A stretch of DNA of 64,000 bases, taken from the NCBI RefSeq assembly GCF_001874525.1, contig NZ_LKAQ01000004.1, positions 310,001 through 374,000 of the forward strand, given 5' to 3'. Position numbers and translations under genes: made by a program. The notes beneath the pieces are model-generated. The model ran no database searches, was not told the origin of the DNA, and saw only the letters and a program-made list of their open reading frames with translations. Position 1 is the stretch's first letter. Each line of letters opens with the position of its first letter. Shown piece by piece: positions 36,184 through 44,323 of this stretch. Source of the stretch: Pseudodesulfovibrio hydrargyri (lineage in GTDB: Bacteria > Desulfobacterota > Desulfovibrionia > Desulfovibrionales > Desulfovibrionaceae).

Positions 36184-36447
36184 GCCTCCGGCGGCTTAAG
36201 AACCTTTTGAAAAAGGTTCTTAAGAATCTCCAAAACTTTTTATCGCCGCTTCGCGGATGGTGCGAACGCGACGAGGTTTCTAGTATGTAATACGTCGTCC
36301 CAATGCCCTCGGCTTCCCCGCCCCCCTCGCGAAGCGACCCAAAAAAGTTTAGGAAGGGAGTGGGGGATGGGGGGTCCCGGGGGAAGGGGAGAGGGAAACC
36401 CTTTTCTCAAAGGGTTTCCCTCTCCCCTTCCCCCGGCGGCCGGAGGC
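36184..36447. repeat. Paired inverted hairpin repeat element D/E (264 bp)
   Basis: Unit D (36184-36254) repeats GCCTCCGGC, the CTTAAGAACCTTTT palindrome and GCTTCGC almost exactly as unit B. Unit E (36329-36447) runs from GCGAAGC to GCCGGAGGC and contains arms of more than 20 bp (CCGGGGGAAGGGGAGAGGG with its complement). Inverted termini bound the element. It fills the space between gltX and the NifU-like gene; no gene lies there. Confidence 0.78.
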
Positions 36448-36457
36448 ATCTTCACCG

Positions 36458-36679
36458 CTACACGGCTTCGACGCCTTTCACTTCGGGGAGTTCCTTGAGG
36501 ATGATCCGTTCGATGCCGTTTTTGAGGGTCATCTGGGACATGGGACATCCCTTGCAGGCACCGGTCAGGCGGACCTTGACGATGCCGGAATCGGTGACTT
36601 CGACCAGTTCCACGTCGCCGCCGTCGCCCTGGAGCATGGGACGGACCTTGTCCAGCACGGCTTCCACTTTTTCTCGCAT
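36458..36679 (-). CDS. NifU C-terminal domain Fe-S scaffold protein
   Basis: The 73-residue protein is a stand-alone NifU C-terminal (Nfu) domain with G-D-G-G-D-V-E-L and the cluster-binding C-K-G-C-P motif, followed by M-x-L-K-x-G-I-E. It should carry a [4Fe-4S] cluster for transfer to target proteins. The ATG at 36679 has GGAGG ahead. Confidence 0.92.
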   Translation of the reverse strand: MREKVEAVLDKVRPMLQGDGGDVELVEVTDSGIVKVRLTGACKGCPMSQMTLKNGIERIILKELPEVKGVEAV

Positions 36680-36804
36680 GACAAAACCTCCGTGAATTCG
36701 GGTTCGGTCGGAACATCTACGGCCTGGCGCGCCGGTTGTCAAACCCGGCGCGCGGGCCGGTGGGGTTGCATGGGGTTCGGGCTAGCCGTTTTCCGGCGGC
36801 CCGG

Positions 36805-37872
36805 CTAGCGGTCGATGAGGATGGAGAAGGCCTCGTCGAGCTCCTCGTCCAGGTCCTCGACCATCTCGTCCATCAGCTCCGGGGTGAAGTGCATGGAATC
36901 CCATATCTCCGGGACCGGGGGCTGGACAAAGAACTCGCCGCTGGAGCCGACGCCCAGGCCGGTGGCGATGGTTTCGGCGCAGTGGACCAGGAGCGGTTCG
37001 GCCTCCTTGTGCCCGGCCTTGGGCTGGTGGTGTTCGAGCACGGCCGAAACCAGGATGTAGGGGAAATTCCATTTGCGCAGGAGCATGCCGCCCAGGGTGG
37101 CGTGGTCGAAGCCGAGCAGCGCCTTTTCCTCGACGAACAGGACCACGTCCTTGGCCCGGGCGTGGGCGTGCACGGCCGTGGCCCGCTCCGGCTCCACCTG
37201 GAGCAGGATAAGCTGGCCGATGTCGTGCAGCAGACCGGACACGAAGGCGCGATCCGGGTCGCCCTGGCCGGTGATGCGGCACAGCCGCCGGGCGATGAGG
37301 CCGCAGCAGATGGAGTGCTTCCAGAACTGCTCCATGTTGATGACGTCGGCGGGCACGTCCTTGAACAGGGACATGACCGAGGTGCCCACGGCCAGGGTGG
37401 ACAGCTGGTTCACGCCGACCACGGTGACGGCCCGCGGGATGGTGTCGATCTGCATGGGCAGCGAATAGAAGGCGGAGTTGACCATGCGCAGAAGAAAGGC
37501 GGTCAGGCCGGGGTCCTGGCTGATAATCTCGGCCAGGTCGTCGGCCGAGGTGGACCGGGAACTGATGGCCTGCTGCAGTTCGAGAAAGACCTGCGGCAGG
37601 GCCGGGAGCTGGTGGTCGTGGCGCAGGATGTCCAGGGGGTCCAGAGCCTGGACCTCGGGGGGCTCGCCGCCGGTCTCGAGCATCTCGTACCGGTGCGGGT
37701 TGGCGGCCATGTCCGCGGCCACACGTCTGACCCCGAGCCGAGCCAGCCGTTTCAGGGAATCATCCGGTTTCTTTATGAACTTGAACCGCTTGGTCAGCAG
37801 TTTTTTTGCCGCTTCGAGGGTCTCGGGCGCGAACGCGTCATCGGCCTTCACCCGGGCGCTTTCTTCAGCCAT
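36805..37872 (-). CDS. HDOD-domain signalling protein
   Basis: The 355-residue cytoplasmic protein has an N-terminal Lys/Arg-rich helical segment (1-80) and an HDOD domain (about 88-290). The domain shows L-P-A-L-P-x-V, I-I-S-Q-D-P-G-L, N-S-A-F-Y, A-V-x-V-V-G and G-L-L-H-D-I-G. The catalytic motifs of true HD hydrolases are only partly kept, as is normal for HDOD regulators linked to motility, cell cycle or second-messenger control. The acidic C-terminus has repeated D-E-x-L/M-D/V-E. The target is unknown. Confidence 0.86.
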   Translation of the reverse strand: MAEESARVKADDAFAPETLEAAKKLLTKRFKFIKKPDDSLKRLARLGVRRVAADMAANPHRYEMLETGGEPPEVQALDPLDILRHDHQLPALPQVFLELQQAISSRSTSADDLAEIISQDPGLTAFLLRMVNSAFYSLPMQIDTIPRAVTVVGVNQLSTLAVGTSVMSLFKDVPADVINMEQFWKHSICCGLIARRLCRITGQGDPDRAFVSGLLHDIGQLILLQVEPERATAVHAHARAKDVVLFVEEKALLGFDHATLGGMLLRKWNFPYILVSAVLEHHQPKAGHKEAEPLLVHCAETIATGLGVGSSGEFFVQPPVPEIWDSMHFTPELMDEMVEDLDEELDEAFSILIDR

Positions 37873-37974
37873 CTGTCGTTCCTTAATGGTTATGGAAGCC
37901 AGCCGTCTGCAACATAATAGAAAGCACGTAGGATTTAAAGCCCTTTCTGCCGGAAACCAGGAACCGCGCGCCTT

Positions 37975-39234
37975 TTAGAGCAACTGGAAGTTGTATTGCA
38001 GCCGCAGCCGGACCTGGTACCCGTCCCGGCCGCCCAGGCTCTCATCCTCGTCCTGGTAGGAGAAGCGGGTGAGCACGCCGAGTCCCTTCAGCTCGCCGTC
38101 GAAATCGTAGTAGAGGTTCAGGTCGTATTCGCTGCGGTCGTAGGAGGCGTTGCGTCCCGTATCCGGGGTGTCGCCGAACCCGGCCTGGAGCTTGGCCCGG
38201 TAGCCGTCCCAGCCCATGTGCGAGAAGTCGTAGCCCAGGCCGAGCAGCAGCGCCTTTTCCCCGGCCCGCGCGAAGTTGTAGGCCATCAGGTTGTTGAAGA
38301 ACGGGTAGACGCCCCAGGAATTGCGGATGCCCTCGGAGCCGTCCACGATGGTCCCGCCCAGGTCGAAGGTGAACCCGCTGTACAGGAGGGTGCCCATGAG
38401 CCCGGCCTCGCCCGTGCTGTAGTCGCCCCTGAGTTGATCGCCCACGCTGCGCTGGTCCACGCCCTGGAAGAGCAGGGAATACTGGACGCCCGCAGGGTCG
38501 CCGAAGGTGTACTTGAACTGGGTGAAGAAGGTGTTGTCCAGGTCCGGGGCGTAGTAGTTCCAGAACCGGGTGGGCAGAAAGTCGAAGGGTTTCCAGTCGG
38601 CCCCGGCCATGACCACGCCCCGATCGTAGTCCTTGAGCCCGGCCATGTAGCTCATGGATTTGAACAGCTCGGTGTCGCGGCCCTTTTCCTTGTCCACCCA
38701 GAACAGGGAGAGCTCCAGGTTGTCGATGTCCGAGGATTTCAGGCCGTAGGCCTCGAAGGTCTGGGGGAGCATGCGGCTGTCGTTGCTGTTGATGAACGGG
38801 GTCTCGATGCGCTGCCGCCAGACGCGGGCCTCGGTCCCCGCATAGCGCGCCTTGAGGTACGCCTCGCCCAGGGCCGCGAATCCCTCGTTGTCCCGGGCGA
38901 GCAGGCCGGTGCCGCCGTGGTCCTCCTCGTTGAACTCGCCGGTCAGGGGGGCCGTCCCGTACAGGGCCGCGCCCGCGCCGAAGTGGTCGGCGATCCACGG
39001 GGTCTCGTACTTGAGCCAGCCGCCAAAGGCCAGGGACTCCTTGATGTTGTCGAATTCCTGTCCCGTGGCGGACTTGTTGCGCTGGGTGAAATAATAGAGC
39101 CTGGTCTGGCCGGTGACGGTGCCCCACTCGGAGGGCTTCTTTTCGTCGGCGGCATGGCCCGGCAGGACGAGAACCAGAATGAGGACCAGGGAAAGGAGAC
39201 AACACGGGACGGGGTGCGTAAATTTGGCGGACAC
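37975..39234 (-). CDS. OprD-family outer membrane porin
   Basis: The 419-residue protein has a signal peptide (hydrophobic core of about 18 residues ending G-H-A-A) and a beta-barrel pattern of alternating residues. Aromatic girdles and the T-P-F-x-N-S-N-D-S-R-M-x-P-x-T-F-E-A block are typical of OprD-type porins. It ends in an aromatic-hydrophobic strand. The start is GTG at 39234, with AAGGA eight bases ahead; a GTG 20 codons earlier has no site. The substrate cannot be read from the sequence. Confidence 0.83.
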   Translation of the reverse strand: MSAKFTHPVPCCLLSLVLILVLVLPGHAADEKKPSEWGTVTGQTRLYYFTQRNKSATGQEFDNIKESLAFGGWLKYETPWIADHFGAGAALYGTAPLTGEFNEEDHGGTGLLARDNEGFAALGEAYLKARYAGTEARVWRQRIETPFINSNDSRMLPQTFEAYGLKSSDIDNLELSLFWVDKEKGRDTELFKSMSYMAGLKDYDRGVVMAGADWKPFDFLPTRFWNYYAPDLDNTFFTQFKYTFGDPAGVQYSLLFQGVDQRSVGDQLRGDYSTGEAGLMGTLLYSGFTFDLGGTIVDGSEGIRNSWGVYPFFNNLMAYNFARAGEKALLLGLGYDFSHMGWDGYRAKLQAGFGDTPDTGRNASYDRSEYDLNLYYDFDGELKGLGVLTRFSYQDEDESLGGRDGYQVRLRLQYNFQLL

Positions 39235-39346
39235 GGCGGAATTCCTTGCTTTGAAGCCTGAAAGCCGGGGACGGCCCCCGGGCGATGGGCTCACGCTACA
39301 TCATCCGCGCGTAAAAGGTAACCATTATCTGCCTGTTATGGACGCC

Positions 39347-39973
39347 TCAAAAGATGAAATGCGGATTATTCGCCTTTTCGTGGCGCACCGTGGTCATGGG
39401 CCCGTGCCCGGAATAGACGCGGGTGTCGTCCGGCAGGGTGAAGATGCGCGAGCGGATGGAGCCGAGCAGTTCCGGGGAGCTGCCGCGCGGCAGGTCGGTG
39501 CGGCCCACGGCGATCATGAACAGCAGGTCGCCCACGAACACGCACCCGGCGGCCGGGAAGAAGTAGGACAGGCTGCCCGGCGTGTGGCCCGGGGTGTCCA
39601 GGACCAGCAGCGGCTGGCCCAAGGCGGTGCGCCGCCCCGGCGCAACGGGTGTGTACGGGAAGTCGATGAACCGCGCGAACTCGCGGCAGCCGCCCGCCTC
39701 GAAGGAGAATTCCTTGAGGAATTCGTCCTCGCCGCTGGCGTGGACCGGAGCGGGATGGGCCTCAAGCAGTTCCTTGACCCCGCCGATATGGTCCATGTGG
39801 AAATGGGTCAGGTACACGCCCTCCAGGGTCAGGCCGAGGGCATCGATGCGCTCGATCAACCGGTCCGGCTCCAGGCCGACGTCCACGACCACGGCGCGGC
39901 CGCCCATGCTCACCAGGTAGCAGTTGGTCTCGTCCGGACCGAGGATGAAGGTTTCGATGGTCAGTCTGGCCAT
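39347..39973 (-). CDS. Metallo-beta-lactamase-fold hydrolase (glyoxalase II-like)
   Basis: The 208-residue enzyme has the zinc motif T-H-F-H-M-D-H-I-G-G, a second ligand set D-T-P-G-H-T-P-G-S and V-F-V-G-D-L-L-F. It finishes with Y-S-G-H-G-P-M-T-T. Small members like this often hydrolyse glutathione or other thioesters; specificity is not evident. It is divergent from the GNCQ gene. Confidence 0.88.
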   Translation of the reverse strand: MARLTIETFILGPDETNCYLVSMGGRAVVVDVGLEPDRLIERIDALGLTLEGVYLTHFHMDHIGGVKELLEAHPAPVHASGEDEFLKEFSFEAGGCREFARFIDFPYTPVAPGRRTALGQPLLVLDTPGHTPGSLSYFFPAAGCVFVGDLLFMIAVGRTDLPRGSSPELLGSIRSRIFTLPDDTRVYSGHGPMTTVRHEKANNPHFIF

Positions 39974-40038
39974 GGCTTGCCCTGTTCCGTTTCCACGCGT
40001 ATGCAGGAGATGACGTTAACGATTTCGCAAGGATAAGA

Positions 40039-41211
40039 ATGCTGTACTTTCTGGGCAACTGTCAAATGGATTTCCTGTCCCGGTCCGTGGCCGGGCTCGG
40101 CCTGCCCGTCGGACACTCCGAGCTGGCCTCGCCCATGACCCACGCCAGCCACCCGGACGGAATCCCGCCCGCCCTGGTCCGGCTGGTCCGCGAGCACGGC
40201 CTGGCCGACGCCTTCAACGGGCGGCGGCCGGAAGACCAGTTCGGCCTGCCCGGGCAGGAAAACGAGCCGCCCGCCCTGCTGGTCCTGAACCTGTTCCACG
40301 AGACCGTTCCGCTCTTTTTGCACGAACGGGACGGGTTCATCTTCCACATGAACCCGGCGGCCTGGCGCGCCGATCCGGCCCTGGCCGCCTGGGTGGAAAC
40401 GAACTGCCGCCCCATCGCGCCCAACCCGGCCACCTATCTGAAACGGTTCGGCCAGTTCCTCGCCCACATCCGCGGGCGGCTGCCGGACACGCCCATTCTT
40501 CTGGCCACCCGCCTGAACCACTATCCGGCCTTTGGCCCGGCCCCGCACTCCTACCTGGAGAGTTGGCCCGCCCTGAGCCGCGAGGCCAAAGCCCATTATG
40601 CGGCCTGGGAACGAGAACTGGGCGTGCGCCTGTTCGACGTGAACCGCGTGTTCGGCGGAATCTGGAGGGAATCCGGCGAGGGCATCGAAGCGCACTGCCC
40701 GTTTCTCAAGATCGAGCTGGAAGAGCGCGACGGAACCGTGGTCGGCCTGCGCGCATCGCGGGACGTGGAGCACATCGGCCCGCTGTGGGCCCGGCTGGCC
40801 GACAAAGTCGCGGCCTTCATGCAGACCGGGGAGATCGGCTACGATGCGGCGGAGACCGCGGTGCCCGAGTGGAACCGGCCATGGCAGCCCACGATCCTGG
40901 ACGACGAGGCGGTCATCGACCGTTTCGCCAGCGAACGCAACTACCCCTGGGCCGAGGCGGTGGGCAGCTTCTTCATGGACCTCTCCCGCGACCGCACCCC
41001 GCTTTTGGCCGCGTCCGGCGAGTTCATGCCCGTGTGCCACAACACCCTGCACATGGTCCGCGCCTACGGCCGTATTTTCAGGAACCCGCTGCTGGCCACC
41101 TTCTGCGACACCCACCGCCCGGCCGCCGAGGCCTTCACCGACAACGGCCCCCTGTACCGAACCGACTATCTCACCCGCCTGGACGAGATCCGGGCGCACG
41201 CCTTGAGCTAG
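40039..41211 (+). CDS. Hypothetical protein with WcbI-like GNCQ motif
   Basis: The 390-residue cytoplasmic protein starts M-L-Y-F-L-G-N-C-Q, a motif of the WcbI/SGNH-like family. It has N-L-F-H-E near residue 83, P-I-L-L-A-T-R-L-N-H-Y near 155 and H-N-T-L-H near 335. WcbI is linked to capsule biosynthesis, but similarity here is limited to the motif, so no function is assigned. AAGGA lies ahead of the ATG. A diverged fragment matching its last 34 residues lies in the RHS region at 43774-43875. Confidence 0.72.
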   Translation: MLYFLGNCQMDFLSRSVAGLGLPVGHSELASPMTHASHPDGIPPALVRLVREHGLADAFNGRRPEDQFGLPGQENEPPALLVLNLFHETVPLFLHERDGFIFHMNPAAWRADPALAAWVETNCRPIAPNPATYLKRFGQFLAHIRGRLPDTPILLATRLNHYPAFGPAPHSYLESWPALSREAKAHYAAWERELGVRLFDVNRVFGGIWRESGEGIEAHCPFLKIELEERDGTVVGLRASRDVEHIGPLWARLADKVAAFMQTGEIGYDAAETAVPEWNRPWQPTILDDEAVIDRFASERNYPWAEAVGSFFMDLSRDRTPLLAASGEFMPVCHNTLHMVRAYGRIFRNPLLATFCDTHRPAAEAFTDNGPLYRTDYLTRLDEIRAHALS

Positions 41212-41242
41212 CGGATTCGGCGGGGGAAGCCGCGCAAAAGCC

Positions 41243-41276
41243 AAAGACCGGTTCGGCGTCGCCGAACCGGTCCTTT
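41243..41276. terminator. Terminator between the GNCQ gene and the alpha/beta hydrolase
   Basis: GACCGGTTCGGC and GCCGAACCGGTC enclose GTC and end in CTTTT on the plus strand and CTTTG on the minus strand, serving two convergent genes. Confidence 0.88.
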
Positions 41277-41300
41277 TAGCGTGTTTCAGTGCCCGTGGGG

Positions 41301-42134
41301 TCAGTTGCCCTGAATGAATTCGAGAATGTCCTTGTTGATGACGTCCGCATGGATCGTGGCCATGCCGTGGGGGTATCCCGGATAGGTCTTGAGCGTTCCG
41401 TTCTTGAGCATCTTGATCGAACGCATGGCCGAGTCCTTGATCGGCACGACCTGGTCGTCCTCTCCGTGCATGACCAGGGTGGGAACGTCCATCTTCTTGA
41501 GATCCTCGGTGAAGTCCGTTTCCGAAAAGACCTTGACGCAGTCGTACTGGGCCTTGACCCCGCCCATCATGCCCTGGCGCCACCAGTTGAGGACCACGCC
41601 CGGTTGCGATTCCACGTTGTAGCGGTTGAATCCGTAGAACGGCCCGGAAGCGACGTCATGGTAGAACTGCGCCCGGTTTTTGAGCAGTTGCTCGCGGAAG
41701 CCGTCGAACACCTCGATGGGCGTCCCTTCGGGGTTGCCGTCGGACTTGACCATGATCGGGGGCACCGCGCCGAGCAGGACGGCCTTGGCTACCCGGCCCT
41801 TGTCGGCCCCGGCCACGTACCGGGCGACCACCCCGCCGCCCGTGGAATGGCCGACCTGGACGGTGTCGCGCAGCCCCAGCTTGTTCACCAGTTCGGCGGT
41901 ATCCGCCGCGTAGTGGTCCATATCGATACCGTCCCCGACCTGCGTGGAACGGCCGTCGCCCCGGCGGTCGAAGGCGACGACGCGGAAGCCCTTGTCCAGG
42001 AAGTAGAGCATCTGCGAATCCCATTCGTCGGCGGTCAAAGGCCATCCATGATGGAACACGATCGGCTGCGCGGACTCGGCCCCCCAGTCCTTGTAATAGA
42101 TATCCACGCCGTCCTTGGTCTGCAATATAGCCAT
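41301..42134 (-). CDS. Alpha/beta hydrolase, non-haem chloroperoxidase-like
   Basis: The 277-residue enzyme has an oxyanion motif H-H-G-W-P near residue 29, the nucleophile elbow G-H-S-T-G-G-G, the acid in G-E-D-D-Q-V-V-P and the histidine in P-H-G-M-A-T-x-H-x-D-x-x-N. This pattern marks the cofactor-free haloperoxidase/esterase group. AAGGAG fixes the ATG at 42134. It probably acts as an esterase; the halogenation activity of such proteins is often incidental. Confidence 0.88.
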   Translation of the reverse strand: MAILQTKDGVDIYYKDWGAESAQPIVFHHGWPLTADEWDSQMLYFLDKGFRVVAFDRRGDGRSTQVGDGIDMDHYAADTAELVNKLGLRDTVQVGHSTGGGVVARYVAGADKGRVAKAVLLGAVPPIMVKSDGNPEGTPIEVFDGFREQLLKNRAQFYHDVASGPFYGFNRYNVESQPGVVLNWWRQGMMGGVKAQYDCVKVFSETDFTEDLKKMDVPTLVMHGEDDQVVPIKDSAMRSIKMLKNGTLKTYPGYPHGMATIHADVINKDILEFIQGN

Positions 42135-42451
42135 GGTCAAATCTCCTTTGGTTTGCGAAAGCGCTTCCACCCGGGTTCACGCTCCCGATGGAAACAATGG
42201 AAAGGACACCATACCATGGCTTGGATAAAAAATCTCGTCGTTCCCACGATAAAGGCGAACTCTTGGCGGAGCGCCGGGCAGGTCAGCGGTTATCCGGGGT
42301 AGCGGGAAGCGATGCGCACTCGCCACGACCACCTGCCGACGGCGGCAAGCGCCCCTCTACTGAACAAACTACTTGGCCGACCCGAACGAAATCGGCGCAC
42401 GCACTAGACTGCGGGATCACCCCCTGCCGTCGAGGGAGGAGCGAAAAAACA
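42135..42451. other. Gene-free spacer at the edge of the RHS region
   Basis: No supported gene, repeat or terminator was found here. The only start codons opening long frames lack ribosome sites and family features. It joins the hydrolase promoter area to the decayed zinc-ribbon gene. Confidence 0.5.
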
Positions 42452-42590
42452 CCGCGAAACAACAGCCCCGTATCAAACGGGACCTGTACTTTCATGTTTG
42501 TTTCTTCAGCTCCGGATGGCGGACGTAGAAGCCTTCCAGAGGTTCCAGGGGGAGTGCCGCATCGAGGACACATCCCGTCCCGTTTCGGAT
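42452..42590 (-). pseudogene. Remnant of a second zinc-ribbon protein gene
   Basis: This stretch matches 43924-44068 almost base for base. Shared parts are the terminator-like CAACAG...CCTGT hairpin, the coding end with C-P-R-C-G-T-P, and the P-L-E-G-F-Y-A/V-R-H-P-E-L-K-K tail on the minus strand. The 5' two thirds, including the membrane segment, are missing, and small indels disrupt the frame. It is a truncated duplicate of the gene at 43970-44323. Confidence 0.75.
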
Positions 42591-42621
42591 TAAGCAGATC
42601 CCCCGCAACTCCGCCTTGTCA

Positions 42622-43206
42622 TTAGGGTGAATCAGACGCTATTGCCGCAGCAGTCACCGCACAAAAGGCGAACAGAAGTGCAAAAGAGCCAATGAGGGCA
42701 GTGAAAACCATCATGAGCGGAGAGGTTGAATGCCATATGTTCAGCAAATAATTGAACAGAACATATAAAGAAATGGCCGAGACAATGAAACCGATTTTCC
42801 AGGCTCCCTTCAATCTCCGATATTCACCTGTGGCCACCTTGACGAGAAGCGGAGAAAAGACGGTATACGCTCCTGAAAAAAACAAGACGTCCAAAACCCG
42901 AATAGAAATCGCCGATTGTCCCACATGGGCGGCGATTCCCAACAGAATGGATAGAGTCAGGAAAACAAGCAACAACAAGAGCGAGTATCGTATGCTTCTC
43001 CAAGAAGCCATTGAACCAACATACTCTCGGATCGTAGGGGATTCCCCATTGGTTATAGCGATCAAAAGTGGTGAAGCCAAAAACGCGAATACGACCAGCG
43101 CGAAAGGTTTTTTCTCCAAAATGACCACCATGAAAAAGAATACTATTCCCGCAAAAAATATCACACGGCTGTTGCTCAACAACCGAGTAGCGATAAACTG
43201 TAACAT
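42622..43206 (-). CDS. Polytopic membrane protein, candidate RHS immunity protein
   Basis: The 194-residue protein has about six hydrophobic segments and an AT-rich codon usage unlike the genome. It lies 51 bases downstream of the orphan RHS tip, on the same strand, where immunity genes of RHS toxins normally sit. GAGG ahead of ATG 43206 sets the start. No family is recognised; the immunity role is inferred only from position. Confidence 0.62.
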   Translation of the reverse strand: MLQFIATRLLSNSRVIFFAGIVFFFMVVILEKKPFALVVFAFLASPLLIAITNGESPTIREYVGSMASWRSIRYSLLLLLVFLTLSILLGIAAHVGQSAISIRVLDVLFFSGAYTVFSPLLVKVATGEYRRLKGAWKIGFIVSAISLYVLFNYLLNIWHSTSPLMMVFTALIGSFALLFAFCAVTAAAIASDSP

Positions 43207-43257
43207 ACGCACCTCAAAAGGGGGCTGACGACAGGATTCGCCGCCAACCCCGTCATG

Positions 43258-43773
43258 TCATTTCTTCCATGTCTGATTGTAGTATTCGTCTATTTTCTCA
43301 CCGCGTTTGCCGAACCGACCTTCTTGTATTTCTTCAATCCGCTCATCGTATTTCCCAATACCATTTTCCCAGATGCGTGTTCCAGCCTCCATGAGGACAT
43401 CCTTCACGCCTCCGCCTGGGGGGAGAAAACGATCCGCCACTTCTCTACCAGCTTTATTGATTGTGGGGGCTGCTCTCAATAAGGGGCCAACGAATTGCCC
43501 CCACAATCCCAATTGGTCGTTACTATTAACCGGGTCGTCCAGACAATACCCGTACCAATCCGGGTCGCCGCCCTTGTCCCCGATGGGGTCCGGCGCGGTC
43601 CATCTGCAGGTCCTGACGTCGTAATCCCGCCAGCCGAAGCGGACGAAGCCCAGGTCCCGATCGTGCAGGCCGCCCGCGAAACCTATGGGCAGGCGCAGGC
43701 CCGGGTTGGTGTCCTCGATGATGTCGCCGAACGGGCCGTACAGCACTTCCTTTATCACGTTGTCGTCCACATC
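43258..43773 (-). pseudogene. Orphan RHS core end with variable tip (tip B)
   Basis: The minus-strand frame encodes the last part of an RHS core (V-L-Y-G-P-F-G, R-D-Y-D, T-A-P-D-P-I-G, G-Y-C-L-D-D-P-V-N). It matches the core of the RHS gene at 44271-45718 in 81 of 89 residues by my count. It then diverges into an 80-residue Lys/Glu-rich tip ending N-Q-T-W-K-K. The core is cut at its 5' side where a fragment of an unrelated gene begins, so no proper start or ribosome site exists. It resembles the displaced toxin tips found behind RHS genes. Confidence 0.78.
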
Positions 43774-43875
43774 GACACCCACCGCCCCACAGCCGGGGCC
43801 TTCACCGACAACGGCCTCCTGCACCGAGACGACTACCCGGCCCGCCTGGACGAGATCCGGGCGCACGCCTTGAGC
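43774..43875 (+). pseudogene. Fragment of a GNCQ-type gene 3' end
   Basis: These 102 bases encode, on the plus strand, 34 residues matching the C-terminus of the gene at 40039-41211 (D-T-H-R-P...A-F-T-D-N-G...L-D-E-I-R-A-H-A-L-S) in 27 positions by my count. Similarity stops exactly where the parental stop codon would be. It abuts the truncated RHS core, marking a recombination joint. Confidence 0.8.
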
Positions 43876-43930
43876 CTGCCGGGGCACGGCAGGTCGTGCC
43901 ACGGTCATTGCGGGGAGGTAGGGAAACACC

Positions 43931-43965
43931 GCAAAACAACAGGCCCCATATGAAACGGGGCCTGT
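43931..43965 (-). terminator. Terminator of the zinc-ribbon gene
   Basis: ACAGGCCCC and GGGGCCTGT form a 9-bp stem. On the minus strand it is followed by TGTTTTG, close behind the stop at 43970. Confidence 0.75.
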
Positions 43966-43969
43966 ACTT

Positions 43970-44323
43970 TCATGCTTGTTTCTTCAACTCGGGATGGCGC
44001 GCGTAGAAGCCTTCCAGAGGTTCCATGGGAGTACCGCATCGAGGACACATTCCGTCCCTTGCTTTGGCAAGAGGCAGTGCGGTTTCGCAATGGGGACAAA
44101 TAAAGACCTTTTTGTAATCCCGTTGCCCCTTGCGGCAAGACAGAAGCAACATAACCAAGCCCAGAAGGGAAATGCCAATTCCCAACGGAATGTTGTATGC
44201 GCTTTGATCCCAACAGTAGCCGTACCAGCAAGCGGTAGGGGAAAGGATGGTCATGACACCCCATGCGAGGTTAACGACCCCAAACGCCAGAAGGAATATG
44301 TTTATTTTTCTCTTTTTGCTCAT
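43970..44323 (-). CDS. Small membrane zinc-ribbon protein, candidate RHS immunity protein
   Basis: The 117-residue protein has two transmembrane helices (about 7-27 and 46-62) and a C-terminal zinc ribbon with C-P-H-C near residue 75 and C-P-R-C-G near 93. It overlaps the end of the upstream RHS gene by 53 bases, so it is tightly linked to it. A decayed copy lies at 42452-42590, behind the orphan tip locus. The immunity function is inferred from position only; a housekeeping membrane role is possible. Confidence 0.65.
   Translation of the reverse strand: MSKKRKINIFLLAFGVVNLAWGVMTILSPTACWYGYCWDQSAYNIPLGIGISLLGLVMLLLSCRKGQRDYKKVFICPHCETALPLAKARDGMCPRCGTPMEPLEGFYARHPELKKQA

Noticed and set aside
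42155..42169. Sigma-54-like TGG-N10-GC pattern ahead of the alpha/beta hydrolase (minus strand)
   Set aside because: The spacing fits, but the predicted start would fall inside the Shine-Dalgarno, and the -24 half (TGGAAG) is poor.
42188..42625. Open frame of about 145 codons on the plus strand
   Set aside because: It runs antisense through the zinc-ribbon remnant and shows no recognisable domain or ribosome site.
43495..43953. Plus-strand frame across the RHS tip and GNCQ fragment
   Set aside because: Only 34 of its codons have a relative; the rest is antisense to the RHS core and there is no ribosome site.
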